NCBI GenBank assembly: GCA_029582155.1
Contig: CM055907.1
Location: 15,288,974 to 15,352,973, forward strand
Direction of reading: 5' to 3'
Origin: Panopea generosa
Lineage: Eukaryota > Mollusca > Bivalvia > Adapedonta > Hiatellidae
DNA: 64,000 bases
In this document: in pieces, positions 60,433 through 64,000 of the stretch
How positions within the stretch are numbered: the first letter of the stretch is position 1
Layout of the letters: each line of letters starts with the position of its first letter
Notes under the pieces: model-generated
Told to the model about the DNA's origin: nothing
Databases searched by the model: none
Seen by the model: the letters and a program-made list of their open reading frames with translations, nothing else
Translations under genes and position numbers: made by a program

Positions 60433-63400
60433 CTATCTATTGTAATATATATCTATATCCAGAAAACATCATGCAATGGTCAGTTTACAGGGAAAACCCT
60501 GTCACACACTTTCCAGAATTCGTAGCATCTTTGTGCGGACATACAGAAGCATCCTATGTTACTGTTCAGAACATTTCAATAGGTGTTTCAGTAAGTATAA
60601 TCCTACTTTGTTAATAGTGTCTATCTTTGCAATACTTAACGATCAGAGGTAACAAATGAACGGTGATTTATAAGCAATTCAATGCATATAAATATAACGA
60701 CTTAATGACTGCGGTTTCACTTAAGAATTACCTCTCTTACATAACGGTAAGATTCTTACGCCAAAGAAGTTAGAGCTGTGTAAAGTGGTTGGGCATTATA
60801 TTTGTTGAAAATGCATAAAAGTATCATATTTCATTGAGCATATGAGAACATTGGAACATTTTCATGATTTCTGCGAAGTGTGGATGACAATAGGTACTGT
60901 TTGATGATGTTAAAACAGTTTAAATATGCGTAGCAAAACATAGGCATGAATGTCAAAAGTGAAGGGGTGCCATCAAATCATCGAAATTGTTAAGAAAAAC
61001 AACCTGATCATCCACATGTTTTTTTTAGAGGACTATTTATAGGAACAAAACCCTTTTAGAACCATTGGTGATGTATCTCTATACGTAAGCGTCAAGTTAA
61101 TGCCACAATTGCCTATCAAATAACGGGGACGTGGATGAAAAAAAAATACTTAATAAACATTTTATAGATAAAGCAACAAAAAATTAAAACACATATAAAA
61201 CAAACGAATTTCATATACTTTTTCACTCGTTAAAATAGAATGGGGAATGGTGATAAATGAAAATGACGACAAATGAGTTAGATATTTACTCTCCATTTAA
61301 ATAATTCATATTTAAAGCATGCTATCTTTGTGACCTTTTTTAACTGGCTTCAAGAAGGACAGCTGACACTGTCGACCAACTCTTAACGACGAGTGACGTC
61401 ACATTTGTAAAAATGGATACTAATGAAGATGTTATATATAAGAAGTTGTATATAAAAGGTTAATTGAAGCATAGCAGTGTATAGTATAAACATAAAACTA
61501 TATTACTCACGAAATACCCACTATATGCATAAGAAATATGTAATGCAGCAGAACCTCGATGGTTCGAACCAGACGGAACTGGGCAAAATAGTTCGAATAA
61601 AGGGTTGTTCGAGTATTGTTATTCATTATCATTTCGTACATGTGCATGTAAATACATCGAAATAGGACTTCGACCGGGACTAGATAAATGGTTCGAGATT
61701 TATATGATGTTCCAGCCATCCGTGTTTGAGCTAACGAAGTTTTACTGTGATTAATTACAGTTATTTATACCTGTAAGTTTTAAGTCACTTTCCTACTGCA
61801 GGTGTGTACACGTGATCGTACCATATACAGAAATGTATTGGATACAGTCATATATTTCATGTTGTACTGTTCAAAATTCAAGATTGCAGTTAAAGAATAA
61901 AACGAAATAAATTGAATAAAAAAACAACTAGCAGACAAAATGTTCCGCATGACGATCGAGACGTTGAGATAATCCAAAACATTTTTGTGCATATTTTCAT
62001 ATATTTAAAAGTATCAGATCTTTACTGTTTTGATCAATTCATTTAGATTGAGTTATAGAAAAAAAAAGTATAATATGGAAATATATTGTACTCGTACGTA
62101 TTATGGTGAAAATACTGGACGAGACGCCGTGGCAAACCTAAGCTTATAATACTGTTATCAGAAATGTATACGTATTTTATCAATTATCTATTGATTTATA
62201 TTGACTGGTTATCTTAATTATCTATTGATTTATATTGACTGGTTATCCGTATTATCTAATGATTCATATTGAATGGTTATTCTAATGCTTAACTGATGTG
62301 TTTCGTTTATCAGAATTCTCCGCAATGGTTCCTGTTCCGTACGTTGGGGTCATCTGTATCCTTTAAAAAGGAAGGTACGTAGTAATAAGATTTTTTTTGA
62401 TGGCATTTTCAACACGATCTAGGTTTATATGTGGCATCAAATGCAGCTATTTTATAAACCAATTTAAAGGAGTCCAAATTTAACCACTGTCCATCGGGTT
62501 AGGACCGACATCTGCAATACAATTTTTTTGTTAGGTTTAGCATGTGGTATTCGATAGATATGTTTAACCGAGGTAAAATAAGTAACTTGCTTCGAAGTTG
62601 GTGTTTTAATATTACTGCTCGTGTCTTACCTAAGAAGCAGTTTCATTTCAACGGCCGTCTTAATAAAATGTTTCATTTGAAATGGATGGGATTTACGGCC
62701 ATTTTCACCATATTTCAGGTTATATAAAACATATCCAATTTTACTGGTGGAGGAAGACCTCTGATTGAATCTGTATATAACCACCGTTCTTCCGCAAGTA
62801 ACTGGCAAACTTCCTCACATAAAGTTTTTGGAATGAATGGGACTCGAACCCACAATATTAGCAGTGAGTGGTAATTAGTCTTGAGACGGCGCCTTAGACC
62901 AAGCGGCCACGACGTGGGACCCTCATTTGAAAACAATTTGAAACGATTACAATACACTCCAAAACATATGGCACATATGCCAAGGAAAGACAACGAACGT
63001 TACATGAATATTCAGATATGTTTCAACGAACACGTTATTGAGGGATGAGTGTTATTTATTGATAGTTCATGATGAATGAAATGGCATGTAAAACGTGGGT
63101 GTAAGTTCAAATTCCATAACAATGTCACAAACAAAGTTCATTTCTTATATTTATATTGTTATTGCATTATATTAACAGAGTCATGTCATGTTTTGCTTTT
63201 AATTAGTACCGATATGATGTACGCATTCACAAGTTAAAATGGATGAACCAACAGCAAAAGACACGCCTCTTGTACACGACCCATTGATTCATGACGTCCA
63301 AACTGTTACAAATTATGAGATATTTACATCATAATACATCTCAAATATCGAACAAGGTCGACTTTATTTAAAACTATATCTAAAGCTAAACATTTACGTT

Positions 63401-64000
63401 ACCGTTCTTTAGAAAATATAGAACTATATAAAAGGTACGAAGGTAAAATATTAAATATGTTGCAAACCTTTAAATAAACATTGCAGCTACATATCTGATT
63501 TGCTTATACATTGAATCACAAAACGAACAATTATGACCACAATTAAGTATTACATGGAAATGCTAATTATAACATTATTTTTTTTTATTTCAGATAACAG
63601 CCGATATATTGGTTTTGACAGGTCAAACCGCAGACTTACAGCACAAGCTAAGGAATTCTATTTCAAGCGTGTACCACTCGACCACGATAGAGACTCGACT
63701 GACTCGGGGTTATCTGACGTATTACCATTGTCATCACTGTCCAGTACGGCATCTTCGGATTCATCTACGTCATTTTTATCATCACGGTCATCGTCCAACG
63801 CAGTTTCATTTGAATCTGATTTAGAAATGGACTCTAGTGGGTATGAATCTTCGTCTCCGAAAAACTCTATGAATGCAAGCAGCGTAGTACAGTGCGAAGA
63901 CATGGATACGGTTGGCACAATGACACATCCGTCTGCTGATATGGACATGGAGTGCAGAAGAATTACACGCAGCATGTCACGGCAGACCAGTACAACAATG
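50866..64000 (+). CDS. gene B: PDZ domain plus IL-1/FGF-superfamily beta-trefoil protein (partial, 532 aa to window edge)
   Basis: Joined exons are 50866-51372, 52537-52706, 55737-55851, 57320-57413, 58378-58551, 60463-60590, 62314-62374 and 63594 onward; all have AG/GT borders and compatible phases. Residues 1-170 are polar and look disordered. Residues ~185-264 form a PDZ domain: degenerate carboxylate loop K192-F-G-A-V-L, then H-G-G-P-A-D (216-221), W-D-E-L-I-L-V-N-N-V (228-237) and helix H244-T-A-V-L-N-L-F, whose His suggests class I ligand choice. A basic linker (RRRR at 267-270) leads to a beta-trefoil (~320-445), with W-C-R-L, F-P-E-F-V-A-S, W-F-L-F-R, R-Y-I-G-F-D and K-E-F-Y-F-K-R-V in the order expected of IL-1-type repeats. 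The tail is Ser-rich and acidic. No signal peptide is visible. An intracellular adaptor-like or unconventionally released ligand is inferred, not shown. The 3' end lies outside the window. Confidence 0.72.
51845..52110 (+). repeat. dispersed repeat copy in intron 1 of gene B
   Basis: Matches 15905-16270 over 'gaaattcaaaattttggca', 'atgcaaaattataacaaaacaatgcagtgatgac' and 'ctgccccagagtcatcttgcg'. A short extra echo occurs at 52315-52400. Confidence 0.6.
52537..52706 (+). CDS. gene B, coding exon 2 (first half of PDZ domain)
   Basis: Acceptor TTTTACAG ends at 52536 and donor GTAAGT starts at 52707. Phase 0 to phase 2. Encodes QPDEVNELYISHDYQ... and the PDZ opening up to H-G-G-P-A-D-Q-M-K-I. 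Confidence 0.75.
53659..54691. repeat. about 1-kb foldback inverted repeat in intron 2 of gene B
   Basis: The left arm (53659-54034) is the imperfect reverse complement of the right arm (54308-54691). Landmarks are 'gcaaaatgtg', 'tacaatatcatcaaagtg', 'ttttaagccatttta', 'gacaaaattgggggaaatg' and 'ctatggagtcattctatgaatag', all found inverted in mirrored order. The spacer is about 270 bases. No transposase frame, so it is a foldback or large MITE-type element. Transcribed, the intron could form a long double-stranded stem. Confidence 0.8.
55737..55851 (+). CDS. gene B, coding exon 3 (second half of PDZ domain)
   Basis: Acceptor TTTTCAG ends at 55736 and donor GTAAGT starts at 55852. Phase 2 to phase 0. 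Encodes N-W-D-E-L-I-L-V-N-N-V...H-T-A-V-L-N-L-F...G-K-T-R-F-S-L, the betaD strand, alphaB helix and last strand of a PDZ fold. Confidence 0.8.
56071..56246. repeat. MITE, family of 50608-50809
   Basis: Contains 'ttggctcgaacacggatgg', 'aaccacttatctggtcccg' and ends 'catcgaagttctactg'. The left end is eroded. It lies in intron 3 of gene B. Confidence 0.65.
57320..57413 (+). CDS. gene B, coding exon 4 (basic linker)
   Basis: Acceptor AAATAG ends at 57319 and donor GTAAGT starts at 57414. Phase 0 to phase 1. Encodes VTRRRRSEHDKKYKWQWFE then TSALLFPDKRES. The run of four arginines could be a nuclear signal or a proteolytic site. Confidence 0.65.
58243..58271. repeat. C-run followed by A-run
   Basis: Thirteen C and about eleven A in succession. 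A typical place for sequencing or assembly length error; it is intronic. Confidence 0.8.
58378..58551 (+). CDS. gene B, coding exon 5 (first trefoil strands)
   Basis: Acceptor GCATAAAG ends at 58377 (weak pyrimidine tract) and donor GTATGT starts at 58552. It is 174 bases, phase 1 to phase 1, the same size and phase as exon 3 of gene A. Encodes HGIEEPTIKK...TWCRLNVEGTQLYLDVNTSG...GDET, with T-W-C-R-L and Q-L-Y-L-D-V as the opening strands. Confidence 0.7.
58595..59015 (+). repeat. 400-bp dispersed repeat, direct partner at 60715-61078
   Basis: The copies share 'aagaattacctc', 'ttacgccaaagaa', 'ttagagctgtgtaaag', 'gaacattttcatgattt', 'tactgtttgatgatg' and 'ttttagaaccattgg' in the same order. 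This copy follows exon 5 of gene B and the other follows exon 6. No coding sequence. Confidence 0.75.
59262..59560 (+). repeat. dispersed repeat, partner of 640-985
   Basis: Shares 'atagcaggaatt', 'tactggtaggttgg', 'ttttaacact', and 'ctgcaggaaatcacattt' with the copy at 640-985. Intronic in gene B. Confidence 0.6.
59811..60090 (+). repeat. perfect 140-bp tandem duplication
   Basis: The block beginning 'ttctctacaaaatgggaata' at 59811 repeats at 59951 without a visible difference through 'caaactgcaatcaatataa'. This is a very recent duplication or an assembly artefact, within intron 5 of gene B. Confidence 0.9.
60378..60431. repeat. (AT)n microsatellite
   Basis: About 27 AT units, ending 30 bases upstream of the acceptor of exon 6 of gene B. 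Length variation here could affect the branch-point region. Confidence 0.95.
60463..60590 (+). CDS. gene B, coding exon 6 (middle trefoil repeat)
   Basis: Acceptor TATCCAG ends at 60462 and donor GTAAGT starts at 60591. It is 128 bases, phase 1 to phase 0, against 125 bases with the same phases in gene A. Encodes KNIMQWSVYREN...HFPEFVASLCGH...YVTVQNISIGVS. P371-E-F-V-A-S aligns with P151-S-Y-F-L-A-T of gene A, one residue shorter. Confidence 0.75.
60715..61078 (+). repeat. 400-bp dispersed repeat, second copy
   Basis: Direct-orientation partner of 58595-59015, more diverged toward its 3' end and with a T-run at 61020-61026. Confidence 0.75.
61546..61747 (-). repeat. MITE, inverted copy of the 50608 family
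   Basis: Begins 'cagcagaacctcgatggttcg' and ends 'gctaacgaagttttactg', the same inverted ends as 50608-50809. The interior reads as the reverse complement of the 56071 copy ('ccatccgtgtttgagc'). Intron 6 of gene B. Confidence 0.7.
62180..62285 (+). repeat. 34-bp tandem repeat, three units
   Basis: 'ttatctattgatttatattg' plus 'actggttatc' is repeated three times with increasing divergence, just upstream of exon 7 of gene B. Confidence 0.8.
62314..62374 (+). CDS. gene B, coding exon 7
   Basis: Acceptor TTTATCAG ends at 62313 and donor GTACGT starts at 62375. It is 61 bases, phase 0 to phase 1. Encodes NSPQWFLFRTLGSSVSFKKE, the strand pair before the last trefoil repeat; F-L-F-R is reminiscent of the F-x-F-x-[RK] of IL-1 family members. 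Confidence 0.7.
62680..62922 (-). mobile_element. tRNA-derived SINE on the minus strand, near full length
   Basis: On the minus strand the head 'gtggccgcttggtctaagg' (A box) and 'gtgggttcgagtcccattc' (B box) precede the body 'ctttatgtgaggaagtttgccagttacttgcgg' and 'ggtcttcctccaccagtaaaattgg'. It is the best complete member of the 13393/37785/45102 family and lies in intron 7 of gene B. Confidence 0.75.
63594..64000 (+). CDS. gene B, coding exon 8 (end of trefoil and Ser-rich acidic tail), runs off the window
   Basis: Acceptor TTATTTCAG ends at 63593; entered in phase 1. Encodes D-N-S-R-Y-I-G-F-D-R-S-N-R-R-L-T-A-Q...E-F-Y-F-K-R-V (417-443), closing the trefoil. A tail follows with D-S-T-D-S-G-L-S-D, long Ser runs and D-S-S-G-Y-E-S-S-S-P (496-505). 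No stop codon before the edge, so the exon is partial. The antisense frame at 63658-63975 is a shadow of this acidic tail. Confidence 0.75.

Noticed and set aside
63658-63975. Acidic minus-strand protein (DSDETALDDDRDDKNDVDESED)
   Set aside because: It is the antisense of the Ser-rich tail of gene B, which has the acceptor, phase and trefoil continuity.

Overview
This looks like a window from the nuclear genome of a marine invertebrate, most likely a bivalve mollusc. It is AT-rich and has long introns with GT..AG borders. It carries several tRNA-derived SINE families, MITE-like elements with terminal inverted repeats, LINE 3' relics, a purine-rich 'ccccaaaggggg' family with a cgtccgtccgt run, and many minisatellites. 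There are no bacterial operons, no CRISPR array and no intact stand-alone tRNA that I would defend. The class (bivalve) is an inference from repeat style; no database was searched.

Two multi-exon genes on the + strand could be assembled by hand from exon-like reading frames, splice consensus and matching phases. Gene A (5289-13325, six coding exons, 325 residues, complete) encodes a leaderless protein whose middle part, about residues 92-237, reads as a beta-trefoil of the cytokine (IL-1/FGF) superfamily. Residues 145-165 follow the spacing of the IL-1 family signature almost exactly (F..L.H..P..F-L-A-T, seven residues, L). Gene B (50866 to beyond the right edge, eight coding exons seen, 532 residues so far) encodes a disordered N-terminus, a PDZ domain (about 185-264), a basic linker, a second beta-trefoil (about 320-445) and a Ser-rich acidic tail that runs off the window. 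The trefoil exons of the two genes share the same intron phase order (1, 0, 1) and the first trefoil exon is 174 bases in both, so I read them as ancient paralogues in a tandem pair.

Layout: 1-5256 upstream AT-rich DNA with old repeats; 5257-13325 gene A with a 23-bp minisatellite and SINEs in its introns; 13.4-50.6 kb an intergenic block of about 37 kb dominated by repeats (a 155-bp tandem array at 24.8-25.9 kb, a 75-bp satellite at 33.6-34.8 kb open on both strands, a diverged duplication of 29-33 kb at 35.7-38.2 kb, hairpin-forming tandem arrays at 24.1 and 40.5 kb, a non-autonomous element nested in a SINE at 45.3 kb); 50.6-64 kb gene B, with a 1-kb foldback inverted repeat in one intron. 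A few isolated exon-like frames in the intergenic block (20.6, 28.2, 46.2, 48.4 kb) are unassigned.

If the trefoil reading is right, the window holds a small cluster of leaderless IL-1-like cytokine candidates in an invertebrate, one of them fused to a PDZ domain. That combination is not one I recognise as described, and it is the main point of interest here.
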